Shown here in pieces: positions 7,516 through 14,996 of a stretch of 33,222 nt of DNA (position 1 is its first letter; each line of letters opens with the position of its first letter). The notes beneath the pieces were generated by a model that ran no database searches, was not told the origin of the DNA, and saw only the letters and a program-made list of their open reading frames with translations. This stretch comes from Candidatus Roizmanbacteria bacterium RIFCSPLOWO2_02_FULL_40_13 (GTDB lineage: Bacteria; Patescibacteriota; Microgenomatia; UBA1406; GWC2-37-13). The translations under genes were made by a program, and so were the position numbers. The DNA lies in assembly GCA_001789965.1 (NCBI GenBank), contig MGBA01000006.1, positions 1 to 33,222 on the forward strand. The letters run 5' to 3'.

Positions 7516-7914
7516 ATGAAAACTTTCTCAGTCAAAACAAAAGGATTTACCGATATTATTGACATAACGGGCCAAATCGAAGAATTACTAAAAAAAGAGT
7601 CTGTAAAATCTGGAGTCGTTACGGTTTTCGTACAAGGATCCACTGCTGCGGTGTCCGCTATTGAAGCAGATCCAAATTTATATGAGGATATGCGGAAAGT
7701 ACTTGAAAATATTGCTCCGTATAAGAAAGACTGGAAACATCATAAGACATGGGGTGATGATAATGGAGCTGCACATATCCGCGCCACCATGTTTGGCCCG
7801 AGCGAAACGATTCCGTTTGAAAACAGCAAGCTTCTTCTTGGACAATGGCAACGAATCGTCCTCATGGACTTTGACACTGGTCCCCGCACCAGAGAAGTCG
7901 TTGTATCTTGGTAA
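7516..7914 (+). CDS. yjbQ: YjbQ/UPF0047 family protein
   Basis: 132 aa, the normal family size. Conserved segments: TVFVQGSTAAVSAIEADPN, WGDDNGAAHIRATMFGPSET, LLGQWQRIVLMDFDTGPRTRE. Members are small trimeric proteins with a conserved His/Glu pocket; some show weak thiamin phosphate synthase activity, and the real role is unsettled. The ATG at 7516 is 6 nt after TATAAT (7504-7509), replacing an earlier in-frame ATG at 7498 that precedes the box. The stop codon directly touches the stop of the next, opposite-strand gene. The last 42 coding bases recur at 8491-8532. Confidence 0.88.
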   Translation: MKTFSVKTKGFTDIIDITGQIEELLKKESVKSGVVTVFVQGSTAAVSAIEADPNLYEDMRKVLENIAPYKKDWKHHKTWGDDNGAAHIRATMFGPSETIPFENSKLLLGQWQRIVLMDFDTGPRTREVVVSW

Positions 7915-8427
7915 TCAAGGCTTTCCTGCAGGAACAAGAGTAGGCGGCTTTGGTCTTAAATAGAAACCAACTACGTCTCTTGGATTTAAGACTCTCTGTT
8001 TAGTTACAGGTCTTGCTCCTACAGATCCAAATGTTTGAATTCCCCATGAAAATTTATCATCAATTTCACCAATAGATGGAGAAATTATATTCCTTCCTGC
8101 TGTTACCGGATCGTTCTGACCTTTTCCTAAAGGCCTATCAAAAGCTACTAAGGATTTCCCATTTGTTCCTTTTTCTGCAAGTCTATCTACTTTCTGCTTT
8201 GCGTCTTCAGCAAGCTCTAAAACGAGCTGTAATTCGTCAGGCATTGATTGATAAAGTTTGCCTATTCTATTTTTCCAAAGAAGTTTTATTACTTCATCAG
8301 AATCTGGTATTTCTCGAATTACGCGATAGGTAGTATTCAATCTTGCGGCTTCAGCAAATAATTCTCGATTGCTTGTGAGGGTTTCTAAGGCTCTTCGTGG
8401 CTCACCACTCTCTACATCGTCAGTCAT
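7915..8427 (-). CDS. orphan hypothetical protein
   Basis: About 170 aa starting MTDDVESGEPRRALETL. No family recognised. The first two thirds look alpha-helical and charged; the tail is Pro/Gly-rich (YLRPKPPTLVPAGKP). There is no signal peptide or membrane segment. The start at 8427 is chosen because a TACTAT box lies 7 nt upstream; the frame stays open to 8610, but that part crosses the duplicated yjbQ tail on the other strand. The gene lies exactly between the two copies of the yjbQ 3' end, as if it had been inserted there. Composition is richer in Arg and Asp than lysine-rich neighbours. Confidence 0.6.
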   Translation of the reverse strand: MTDDVESGEPRRALETLTSNRELFAEAARLNTTYRVIREIPDSDEVIKLLWKNRIGKLYQSMPDELQLVLELAEDAKQKVDRLAEKGTNGKSLVAFDRPLGKGQNDPVTAGRNIISPSIGEIDDKFSWGIQTFGSVGARPVTKQRVLNPRDVVGFYLRPKPPTLVPAGKP

Positions 8428-8490
8428 CAACTTAATAGTAATTAAGAGCTTTTTAATTGTCAAACGGGAGAAGAGCGATGGGTTTTTTCT

Positions 8491-8542
8491 GGACTTTGAC
8501 ACTGGTCCCCGTACCAGAGAAGTCGTAGTTTCAATTTCGTAA
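8491..8542 (+). pseudogene. remnant of a yjbQ-family 3' end
   Basis: Bases 8491-8532 match 7866-7907 at 39 of 42 positions. All three differences are third-codon changes, and the frame (LDFDTGPRTREVVVSIS) ends at a TAA at 8540-8542. Silent divergence means this was once a translated YjbQ C-terminus. No start or body of the gene remains upstream; the run of six T just before it may mark a frameshift. Confidence 0.7.
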
Positions 8543-8545
8543 GCA

Positions 8546-9229
8546 TTACTCAAGTACGAAAACGTCTTGTTGATCTCGTGCTGCATGAAGAAAATATTGA
8601 GCCACCACATGACTTAAACGATCTATAGCGAACGGCTCCAATCGTAAAACTCTTTTCATTAACGGTGCTTCAAGAGAATCTGCCTTCTGAGGAGTAACTC
8701 CTCTCTTTATTGCTACAGCGCGGAGTTGCATCGCCACTTTAGAGAAACTCTCAGGAAAAAGCATCTCGGGAAAAAGCTCAAGTCTTTCATCTGCCCTCTC
8801 CCCGTGCACAATCACTGCGGCCAAAGTAGTCAATCCTCTCTTTCGAACGCTCTCTTTTGCCATATCGACCGCTGCTTCTGTGGCAAGAAGATCTCCGAAT
8901 GGATGTTCGAGAACTTCAGCAGTAAGATCAGCGGTTTCACCTGCAATTTCACGATTAATTTGCTCTAAGAATGTCATCCTTTTGCTTATTAAAGTGGCTC
9001 CCCTTACTTCGTCTCCATCAAGAAAAACTATTCTAAACCCCATTAACAGAGATTTTAGATAGAGATCCTTTGGGATTCCAGGAGGAGTAGCAGATTTAAA
9101 GGTTGGGGAAGAGAATAGTTCTTCAACCGCTCTTACAGCAGGTCTAGCATCTGGATTCGCAGCCTTTAATCTTTCGAAGAGCGGTTTAAATGCGTGATTA
9201 TCTCGATAGGGAGCGTCTGGCTCTGCCAT
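8546..9229 (-). CDS. orphan hypothetical protein
   Basis: 227 aa starting MAEPDAPYRDNHAFKPLFERL. No recognised family, signal peptide or membrane segment. The protein looks mostly helical, with many Ala, Arg, Glu and Leu (LATEAAVDMAKESVRKRG, HGERADERLELFPEMLFPESF). The ATG is 5 nt after TATACT (complement of 9235-9240), so it should be leaderless. It follows dprA on the same strand across a hairpin and has its own promoter. It belongs with a set of minus-strand, arginine-biased orphan genes in this window (about 18 Arg to 12 Lys). Confidence 0.7.
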   Translation of the reverse strand: MAEPDAPYRDNHAFKPLFERLKAANPDARPAVRAVEELFSSPTFKSATPPGIPKDLYLKSLLMGFRIVFLDGDEVRGATLISKRMTFLEQINREIAGETADLTAEVLEHPFGDLLATEAAVDMAKESVRKRGLTTLAAVIVHGERADERLELFPEMLFPESFSKVAMQLRAVAIKRGVTPQKADSLEAPLMKRVLRLEPFAIDRLSHVVAQYFLHAARDQQDVFVLE

Positions 9230-9265
9230 GCTATAGTATAGTTTTAACTTAATTCGAAATCAACT

Positions 9266-9287
9266 TTAGACTTTCATATTAGTCTAA
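9266..9287 (-). terminator. hairpin directly after dprA
   Basis: TTAGACT (9266-9272) and AGTCTAA (9281-9287) form a 7-bp stem with an 8-nt loop, starting right after the dprA stop. There is no strong U-run, so it may be an mRNA 3'-end hairpin or only a weak terminator. Confidence 0.4.
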
Positions 9288-10379
9288 TTAAGCAATCTGG
9301 TATTTGCCTTCGGAGTTTTTTTCGACTATTCCCTTTAATTCTAACCGGGAGAGAACTTGCAAAGTTTGGGAAACAGGAAAATCAATAACTACTATCAGAT
9401 CGTCAATGAGAAGCGGTGTTTCCAAAAGCGCTTGGACAATGGATCGTTCCTCACTGTTTAACAAGGAAAAATCTACAGTTTTCTGTTTCGAATTTCGTAC
9501 TGAAATATTGTATTCCTCTAAAATATCCTGCGCCGAAGTAACAAGCTTCGCTCCTTGTTTGAGAAGGATATGAGGAGCTTCTGACATGTTGGAAGTAATC
9601 GGCGAAGGCACTGCAAAGACATCTCTTCCCTGATTTGCAGCATATGATGCTGTAATTAATGCCCCGGAATCTTTAAGCCCTTCGGTGATAAGAACCCCTT
9701 GCGACAGTCCGGAGATGATTCTGTTTCGTGAGATGAAAAGTCCGGGCAGCACAGTCCGGTCTGGAGGAAATTCAGAAACGATTACTCCTCCCTCTTTTAA
9801 AATCCTATCGTACAGCCATTTGTTTGCAGCGGGATACGGAATATTTACCCCACAACCGAGCACGGCAACGGTGGGCGCTTCATTGTCAAGAGCTGCTTTA
9901 TGGGCTTCTGCGTCGATCCCGAGAGCCATGCCGGAAACGATAGTCGCTCCATAATCTGCCAGATCTGAAGTAATTCTTTTTGTTACTTGAATACCATATG
10001 CGGTCGGTTTTCTGGTTCCGACAACCGCGATTCCGATTTTTTTTGGAAATAGTTTCGAAGGGTCTCCTTTTGCAAAAAGACATATCGGAGAATCTGAAAT
10101 ACTCAGAAGGTTTGGTGGATATTTTTGGGAAATCTGAGGGATAACATGAATCGATTGCTTTTCTAAACGATCGAGTTCTTTTTCCGGAGAAAAATCATTT
10201 CGAAAACTATAAAATGCTTCCGCAGATACTAAACCCAAAATTTCCTGTAGTTGCTTTAGATTGGCGCGATATGCTTTTTCAGCATTCCCAAAATGGGCAA
10301 CGAGAGAGGCGAACTTCATCGGACCGATTCCTAACACATAGGAAAAACCCAGATATGCTGTAACGAGAGACCGTTTCAT
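9288..10379 (-). CDS. dprA: DNA-processing protein DprA
   Basis: 363 aa. DprA binds incoming single-stranded DNA in the cytoplasm and loads RecA during natural transformation. Order: helical N-terminal region with GIGPMKFASLVAHFG; Rossmann core with AVVGTRKPTAYG, IVSGMALGIDAEAH, VLGCGVNIPYP, GVIVSEFPPD, SRNRIISGLSQGVLITEG and ANQGRDVFAVP; a C-terminal winged-helix part from about residue 305 (SLLNSEERSIVQALLETP). The start MKRSLVTAYL at 10379 is 6 nt from a TATATA box; an ATG two codons earlier is possible. Competence proteins are often kept in CPR bacteria that take up DNA, and this gene supports such uptake. Confidence 0.93.
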   Translation of the reverse strand: MKRSLVTAYLGFSYVLGIGPMKFASLVAHFGNAEKAYRANLKQLQEILGLVSAEAFYSFRNDFSPEKELDRLEKQSIHVIPQISQKYPPNLLSISDSPICLFAKGDPSKLFPKKIGIAVVGTRKPTAYGIQVTKRITSDLADYGATIVSGMALGIDAEAHKAALDNEAPTVAVLGCGVNIPYPAANKWLYDRILKEGGVIVSEFPPDRTVLPGLFISRNRIISGLSQGVLITEGLKDSGALITASYAANQGRDVFAVPSPITSNMSEAPHILLKQGAKLVTSAQDILEEYNISVRNSKQKTVDFSLLNSEERSIVQALLETPLLIDDLIVVIDFPVSQTLQVLSRLELKGIVEKNSEGKYQIA

Positions 10380-10436
10380 TACCAATATATATGCAATCTG
10401 GGAAGATTTTTCAGTCGAGTATGTGAAACAGAAAGA

Positions 10437-11312
10437 CTAGATCGTTTCGTCTGGAGAAGAAGGATACAGTAATTCTCTATACAGTTCGTTTTGTGGAGAG
10501 CTCTTTTTCATAAGCTCAGGAATCACGGTACTTATTACCTGGAATGACAAAACTACTGCAACTACCACGGCGACAAAACCTATTACCGAAAGCCATATCC
10601 ACACCACGGGTTTCTTTGCGTTCTGTGGCACTTTTAAGGTCTTGTACATTTCGTAGTAAAAGCTCGTTACAAAGGGAGTAACGATGAGCTGACTTATGAT
10701 TGGATTTACCAGTCCGTTTTTAACGGTCGCAAAAAGAGCTGAGATAAGAACTACAACTACGACCACGACAAAAACGAGTCCTGCTATTGGCCAGAATTTC
10801 TGATTCACCATGTCGCGGCTTATCCAGAGATTTTCAAGTCCTTTCTTCTTTTTTTCAAGAAAGACAAATATGCTAAAACTGCTCCACAAACTCCATAATA
10901 TTCCGACGATAAATAGGGAGAGAACAGTGAATGGAAGAAGTCCGATGAGGAAAAACATGAGCAAAAACACAAACCATATATAGCTCTTTACATACGGTCT
11001 TACTCTTTTAAAAGTCTCGAAAGGAGGCAGTTTCTTTGATTGAATAAGACTGTCAGTTGTCGCGAGCTGGGTCCATGAAGAAAGATATGCAAGAAGAGAG
11101 ATCGAAAGAATTCCCATCACCATTGCGACAGTTCCTACCACTGGTGGAGCTTTTGTGATAGCCCAAACTCCCAGTACAATTCCCACACTTACGAGAAATC
11201 CTACTACGATGGCAAGTCCCAATCCCCATCCGAGGACGGTGACGATAAGAAAATTAAAGAATCTATCTTTGACCCGTTCTAATGCTTTTTTGAAAAGTAC
11301 ATCTCCGTGCAT
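10437..11312 (-). CDS. six-TM membrane protein, unrecognised
   Basis: About 291 aa with six long hydrophobic segments, including runs of Val (GLVFVVVVVVVLISAL). A cytosolic loop QLATTDSLIQSKKLPPFETF lies between TM2 and TM3. The layout recalls the membrane domains of GPDPase_memb or DUF975-type proteins, but I cannot confirm this. The start MHGDVLFKKAL at 11312 is 9 nt after TATGAT (complement of 11322-11327); the earlier ATG at 11330 lies upstream of the box. The Ser/Pro-rich C-terminus (PQNELYRELLYPSSPDETI) is hydrophilic. It follows the methyltransferase gene on the same strand, whose stop is inside this promoter. Confidence 0.75.
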   Translation of the reverse strand: MHGDVLFKKALERVKDRFFNFLIVTVLGWGLGLAIVVGFLVSVGIVLGVWAITKAPPVVGTVAMVMGILSISLLAYLSSWTQLATTDSLIQSKKLPPFETFKRVRPYVKSYIWFVFLLMFFLIGLLPFTVLSLFIVGILWSLWSSFSIFVFLEKKKKGLENLWISRDMVNQKFWPIAGLVFVVVVVVVLISALFATVKNGLVNPIISQLIVTPFVTSFYYEMYKTLKVPQNAKKPVVWIWLSVIGFVAVVVAVVLSFQVISTVIPELMKKSSPQNELYRELLYPSSPDETI

Positions 11313-11322
11313 AATTTTTTCA

Positions 11323-11934
11323 TCATACAATCTTCTCGTAGAAATGTAAAGTCGCCTGTCCCCAACTGAAAGGATGCTCTGAGGTGTTTGTCAGGGCATA
11401 AGAATGGGAGTCTACCTCTTTGCTGACGATTATCAATCTGGCACCCTTTTTTAGCTTTTCGAATTTATGCAATAGTTCCCTCAGCTGTCCGTCATGAAAA
11501 CAGGTCGCGTGGGCAAATATGACATCTGCATCGCTAAAATCAAAGTCTAAAAAATCTGCCTGAAAAAATTTGATCTCAGGCGAGTTTGACGTATTAAGTC
11601 GGGGTATAATCTCTTTTTGATAACGCTGGAGTACTTGCTGTGAAGCGTCGTATAGATCATCCAGAAGCTCTACTCCAACTGTTTTTGAAAATGGGAAAAA
11701 GAGAGATGCCGCAAGTACTGCTTTACCTGTGCCCGAACCCAGATCGTAAAAAACCTCATCTTTCTGAGGATTCACTTGGGAAAGTATTTTATAAAAGGAT
11801 TCCGGAACAATCTCTCCATAGGTCAAACCCTTGTCGTGAAATTGAAGTTTCTTTCTTGCGCTAAAAGAGAGATCGTACCCTTGGATGTCCCGGTACAGTG
11901 TGTCCATGATGCTTTTCGTAATCGACATGTCCAT
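11323..11934 (-). CDS. DOT1-like class I SAM-dependent methyltransferase
   Basis: 203 aa. The SAM site is clear: VFYDLGSGTGKAVLAASLFF (motif I), GVELLDDLYDAS (motif II) and FFQADFLDFDFSDADVIFAHATCF (motifs III-IV). The order E-x-x-x-x-x-Y, DLGSG-x-G and an ADVIF-x-x-x-x-x-F segment is like the catalytic core of DOT1 histone lysine methyltransferases and their bacterial relatives. Bacterial targets are mostly unknown. The ATG at 11934 is 6 nt after TAGAAT (complement of 11941-11946). It is divergent from the rpe-like gene, and the two promoters share about 40 bp. The methyltransferase class is certain; the DOT1 relation is moderate. A second candidate protein methyltransferase (SET) lies at 25016. 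Confidence 0.78.
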   Translation of the reverse strand: MDMSITKSIMDTLYRDIQGYDLSFSARKKLQFHDKGLTYGEIVPESFYKILSQVNPQKDEVFYDLGSGTGKAVLAASLFFPFSKTVGVELLDDLYDASQQVLQRYQKEIIPRLNTSNSPEIKFFQADFLDFDFSDADVIFAHATCFHDGQLRELLHKFEKLKKGARLIIVSKEVDSHSYALTNTSEHPFSWGQATLHFYEKIV

Positions 11935-11976
11935 CTCAACATTCTAGCAAAGCTTTGGTATCGTATAATGGTGATT

Positions 11977-12636
11977 ATGAAGGTTGTTCCCGCAATACTT
12001 GCAAAAAGTGCTCAGGAATTAAAAAACACCATCGACAATCTTATTCCTCACTTTGATACATTTCAGATTGATATTCAGGATGGTGAATTTGTTCCTGAAA
12101 AGACAGTGGGCATTGAAGAAGCGACGTCGGTACTGATTAATTATGGAAACGCCTCTTTTGATTTTCATCTGATGGTGTTTGATTTTGGAAAATGTATTAA
12201 CTATCTCCGTAACCTTACTTCCAAAATTCAGATTAAACACGTTTTCATCCATCATAAAGCAACTCCGCCCAACACATTATTCGAGTCCGGTTCAGGGCCC
12301 TTTTCAATTGGGTTGGTCATCAATCCTGATGAAGAAGTAAAACAACTATCTACACTTTATTCTTTCGAAAAGATGGCGGCAATTCAGGTTATGTCTGTTC
12401 ATCCTGGAGCACAGGGACAACAGTTTATAAAGGAATCGTTGCGTAAGATTGAACAGCTGAGATTACTTAACTATAGGAATAGTGTTTTTCTCGATGGCGG
12501 AGTCAATAGTGAGACCATTCCGTTCATTCTTGCCCAGCATAGTCCGCCGGATGTTCTCTGCATTGGAAGCTATTTGACAAAAGCAGAGAACCTTCAAGAG
12601 CGGATTACCCATCTTAAGGAAATCCTTGCCGTATAG
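11977..12636 (+). CDS. rpe: ribulose-phosphate 3-epimerase-like protein
   Basis: 219 aa TIM barrel. Family marks: VVPAILAKSAQEL, IDIQDGEFVPEKTVG, FDFHLMVFD, VMSVHPGAQGQQFI and VFLDGGVNSET. Rpe interconverts ribulose-5-P and xylulose-5-P with a bound metal held by two His and two Asp. Here D32, H64 and D173 are present, but the first His of the H-x-D pair is Gln30 (FQIDIQ). Activity may be altered, or this is a related pentose or hexulose-phosphate epimerase. The start MKVVPAIL at 11977 is 7 nt after TATAAT (11964-11969); the upstream ATG at 11968 overlaps the box. It ends 2 bp before the opposite-strand glycosidase stop. Confidence 0.8.
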   Translation: MKVVPAILAKSAQELKNTIDNLIPHFDTFQIDIQDGEFVPEKTVGIEEATSVLINYGNASFDFHLMVFDFGKCINYLRNLTSKIQIKHVFIHHKATPPNTLFESGSGPFSIGLVINPDEEVKQLSTLYSFEKMAAIQVMSVHPGAQGQQFIKESLRKIEQLRLLNYRNSVFLDGGVNSETIPFILAQHSPPDVLCIGSYLTKAENLQERITHLKEILAV

Positions 12637-12638
12637 CC

Positions 12639-14321
12639 TTAGGGAATAAAAAGTCTGAGGAGCGGGAAGTTCCGTATAAGTGCGGCAAAATCTACAATAT
12701 CAAACTTTCCATCTTTATTAAAGTCAAAAGGCAACAAAGGTTTGAACGTGACTTCATTTCCTTCCTTTTTAATCGTTATAAAAGTCTGCCTTGGAAGGTA
12801 GTAGTCGGACAATACAACTACTCTATACCGACCAGCTGGATAGACATTTCTCACCTGCTCAATAACTCCTACATTCTTTATTGTTTTTATTCCTTTTTTC
12901 TTAAATACAAGCTGCTCTTTTGAATCAAATACCTGTATCTCGTACTTCTGGTTGTTATCCTTCCGCAATTTCGGAATACGTGAAACCCGAAAAGTAAGCT
13001 TTGGAAGCGGACCGGTCATATAATTCCAGACTCCTCCGTCCATTACTTTCCTGTCGCCCTTATAGAGGGAGATTTTGACCTTATTTTTGGCCTTTTTACT
13101 GCCTGTCTTTATATAGAGATATACTTCGTCATCTTCAAACGGAGCAACTTCTTTTATGTCTGAAAAAAATGAATCCACGACACTTCCCTCTTCAAGTTTT
13201 AACTGATATCCTTCGTCCTTATCCCAAAGCGCCTGACCCTTATTTTCAAGTCGTATAGGAAGAGTATAAGTTGAGTCCACAAGAAGCTCCTTGGGCAGAT
13301 CAAGCGTGATTTTACCCTTTTCTATCTGTTCCGGTGAGCCCTCGATCTTTGCCATGCCCTGCATTAGAAAATAATGGTCATACATCTCGGTACTTTCTTT
13401 TTTCTGCCATGAAAACTGAAGGAATGGTTCTCCTTGATAGTTAAGAACAAAAGGTGTAACTGCGCGGACTCGTCCGTCTGGATTCCAAACTCTTTCGTAA
13501 GCGGCATTCAGATACTGTCCTACAGTTTCCGGTGAAAAATTAGAATGCGGCCAACCGGTTTCTGTGATAAAAACAGGAAGTTCTTTTTCAATACCCAGAG
13601 AGTTTAACAGTGAAAGCTCCCACTGGTAATTTGCGATGCTGTTTCTCCCGCGGTCATATGGGCTTCCGGCAAATCCCGGATTTGGGTAGGAATGCGATGA
13701 CCATCCATCAATTTGATCGAAGATCTCTTTTTTTGAAGCAATTATTTTTGACAAAAAAACAGCCTCATCTTCATAAGCCGGCACTTGGGAGGGGGCAGCG
13801 GCATCAAGTCCCGCAAGCATTATGAAAAAATCAGAACTCTTATGCTTTAACTCTTTGGCAAAGGCAAGAGATACAGAGGCGTAGTCTTCGGGATTCACTG
13901 ACCCACCCCATTCTTGTCCATGATTTGGCTCGTTGAATAAAATAATGTAGCGATCCTTCGTAACCCAGTTTAAACCGGATAGGAATTCTGCCCAACCTTT
14001 TGCATCGGCCTCTGACGGCTTCTTCCACATTGCACCTTGCGGCTCGGTCCCAATTCTTATGATAGGAATCAGTCTTTTTTTTCTCAGTTTGTCAAAGACT
14101 CCTTGCCATTTGTCATGATTGCGGTCGTTTTCCTGAATTACCAACGTCACATATCCCCATTTTCCTCCGGTGGAGTTGACCAAGTCAGAAGCTTTTTGAA
14201 CGTCTTCATCGCTTGGCACCGCAAGATGAATCCCCACCTTATTATTGGGAGAAAAAACAGCAGAAACACTTCCTGCCGCAAGAAAGAAAGACATCAACAG
14301 AACAATTATTTGTCTTTTCAT
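12639..14321 (-). CDS. secreted clan-A glycoside hydrolase with dockerin-like tail
   Basis: 560 aa. A signal peptide (MKRQIIVLLMSFFLAAGSVSA) predicts export. Residues about 25-320 form a barrel with the paired catalytic Glu of clan GH-A: acid/base E131 in LFNEPNHG and nucleophile E254 in FITETGWP, plus SSHSYPNPGF between them. Residues 340-520 look like two beta-sandwich domains. The end (from about 532, FDFNKDGKFDIVDFAALIRNF) is one dockerin/EF-hand calcium repeat. Closest families could be GH5 or GH39-like; the substrate is unknown but likely a surface or host polysaccharide. The next gene on the same strand upstream is dcd. Unlike most genes here it has a leader of about 95 nt with a strong fold, so special regulation is likely. 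Confidence 0.82.
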   Translation of the reverse strand: MKRQIIVLLMSFFLAAGSVSAVFSPNNKVGIHLAVPSDEDVQKASDLVNSTGGKWGYVTLVIQENDRNHDKWQGVFDKLRKKRLIPIIRIGTEPQGAMWKKPSEADAKGWAEFLSGLNWVTKDRYIILFNEPNHGQEWGGSVNPEDYASVSLAFAKELKHKSSDFFIMLAGLDAAAPSQVPAYEDEAVFLSKIIASKKEIFDQIDGWSSHSYPNPGFAGSPYDRGRNSIANYQWELSLLNSLGIEKELPVFITETGWPHSNFSPETVGQYLNAAYERVWNPDGRVRAVTPFVLNYQGEPFLQFSWQKKESTEMYDHYFLMQGMAKIEGSPEQIEKGKITLDLPKELLVDSTYTLPIRLENKGQALWDKDEGYQLKLEEGSVVDSFFSDIKEVAPFEDDEVYLYIKTGSKKAKNKVKISLYKGDRKVMDGGVWNYMTGPLPKLTFRVSRIPKLRKDNNQKYEIQVFDSKEQLVFKKKGIKTIKNVGVIEQVRNVYPAGRYRVVVLSDYYLPRQTFITIKKEGNEVTFKPLLPFDFNKDGKFDIVDFAALIRNFPLLRLFIP

Positions 14322-14334
14322 AATTAAAAGCGGA

Positions 14335-14412
14335 GATGTCCATTCCGTGCGACTTGGGATTCCTCAATTGAAAATTGAGGAGGGCTCCCACGGAGCTAAG
14401 AAATGTGACATC
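14335..14412 (-). ncRNA. candidate structured 5' leader (riboswitch-like) of the glycosidase gene
   Basis: Nested pairings on one axis: GATGTC 14335-14340 with GACATC 14407-14412; TCCGTG 14344-14349 with CACGGA 14389-14394; GGA 14357-14359 with TCC 14386-14388; TCCTCAATT 14361-14369 with AATTGAGGA 14373-14381. A TATAAT box (complement of 14423-14428) on the minus strand places transcription start about 5 nt before the outer stem, and the fold ends 13 nt before the glycosidase ATG. There is no U-run, so it is not a simple terminator. I could not match it to a known riboswitch class. Opposite-strand transcription cannot be excluded. Confidence 0.6.
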
Positions 14413-14423
14413 GAGTAAGTCTA

Positions 14424-14978
14424 TTATACCTTAGGGAGCGCTATCCCTTTTTGTTTTGAATAGACTCCCGAAAGGTCTTTATAGGTCTTCTCCGGTGCTT
14501 CATCTGCCAGGAAAAAAATCACCGCTGCAATTCCCTCATTGGCATATACCTTTGCGGGAAGAGGCGTTGTGTTTGAAATCTCAATGACCAGGTGTCCTTC
14601 CCATTCCGGCTGTAAAGGAGTTACGTTTACGATGATTCCACAGCGTGCGTAGGTCGATTTTCCAATACATAACCCGAAAACGTTTTTCGGAATCCGGAAG
14701 TACTCTACACTCCTTGTTAAAGCGAAAGAATTTGGCGGGATGATACATTCTTTCCCTTTGTGATCAACGAATGATTTTGCATCAAATGCTTTCGGGTCAA
14801 CGATCACAGACCGCGCATTGGTAAAGATCTTAAACTCATTGGTTGCCCTCAGATCATATCCATAGGATGAAAGTCCAAAAGAAACCTTTCCTTTTTTTAC
14901 CAGACGCTTTTCAAACGGTGTGATCATACGGTGCTTCGCGACCATCCGTTTGATCCATGAATCAGGCTGAATTGACAT
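14424..14978 (-). CDS. dcd: dCTP deaminase
   Basis: 184 aa, family length about 190. It deaminates dCTP to dUTP (some forms go on to dUMP), feeding dTTP synthesis. Conserved parts: [58 protein letters not shown] with the Ser and Arg of the active site, and [20 protein letters not shown] carrying the catalytic Glu. The ATG at 14978 is 6 nt after TACAAT. The stop codon overlaps the TATAAT box that drives the glycosidase leader, so the dcd 3' end and the next promoter share bases. It follows mntH on the same strand by 18 bp. Confidence 0.93.
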   Translation of the reverse strand: MSIQPDSWIKRMVAKHRMITPFEKRLVKKGKVSFGLSSYGYDLRATNEFKIFTNARSVIVDPKAFDAKSFVDHKGKECIIPPNSFALTRSVEYFRIPKNVFGLCIGKSTYARCGIIVNVTPLQPEWEGHLVIEISNTTPLPAKVYANEGIAAVIFFLADEAPEKTYKDLSGVYSKQKGIALPKV

Positions 14979-14996
14979 GGGGATATTGTAGCAGGA

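Noticed and set aside
8428-8610. N-terminal extension of the 7915 gene
   Set aside because: It would be the antisense reading of the yjbQ remnant, and its first ATGs have no -10 box.
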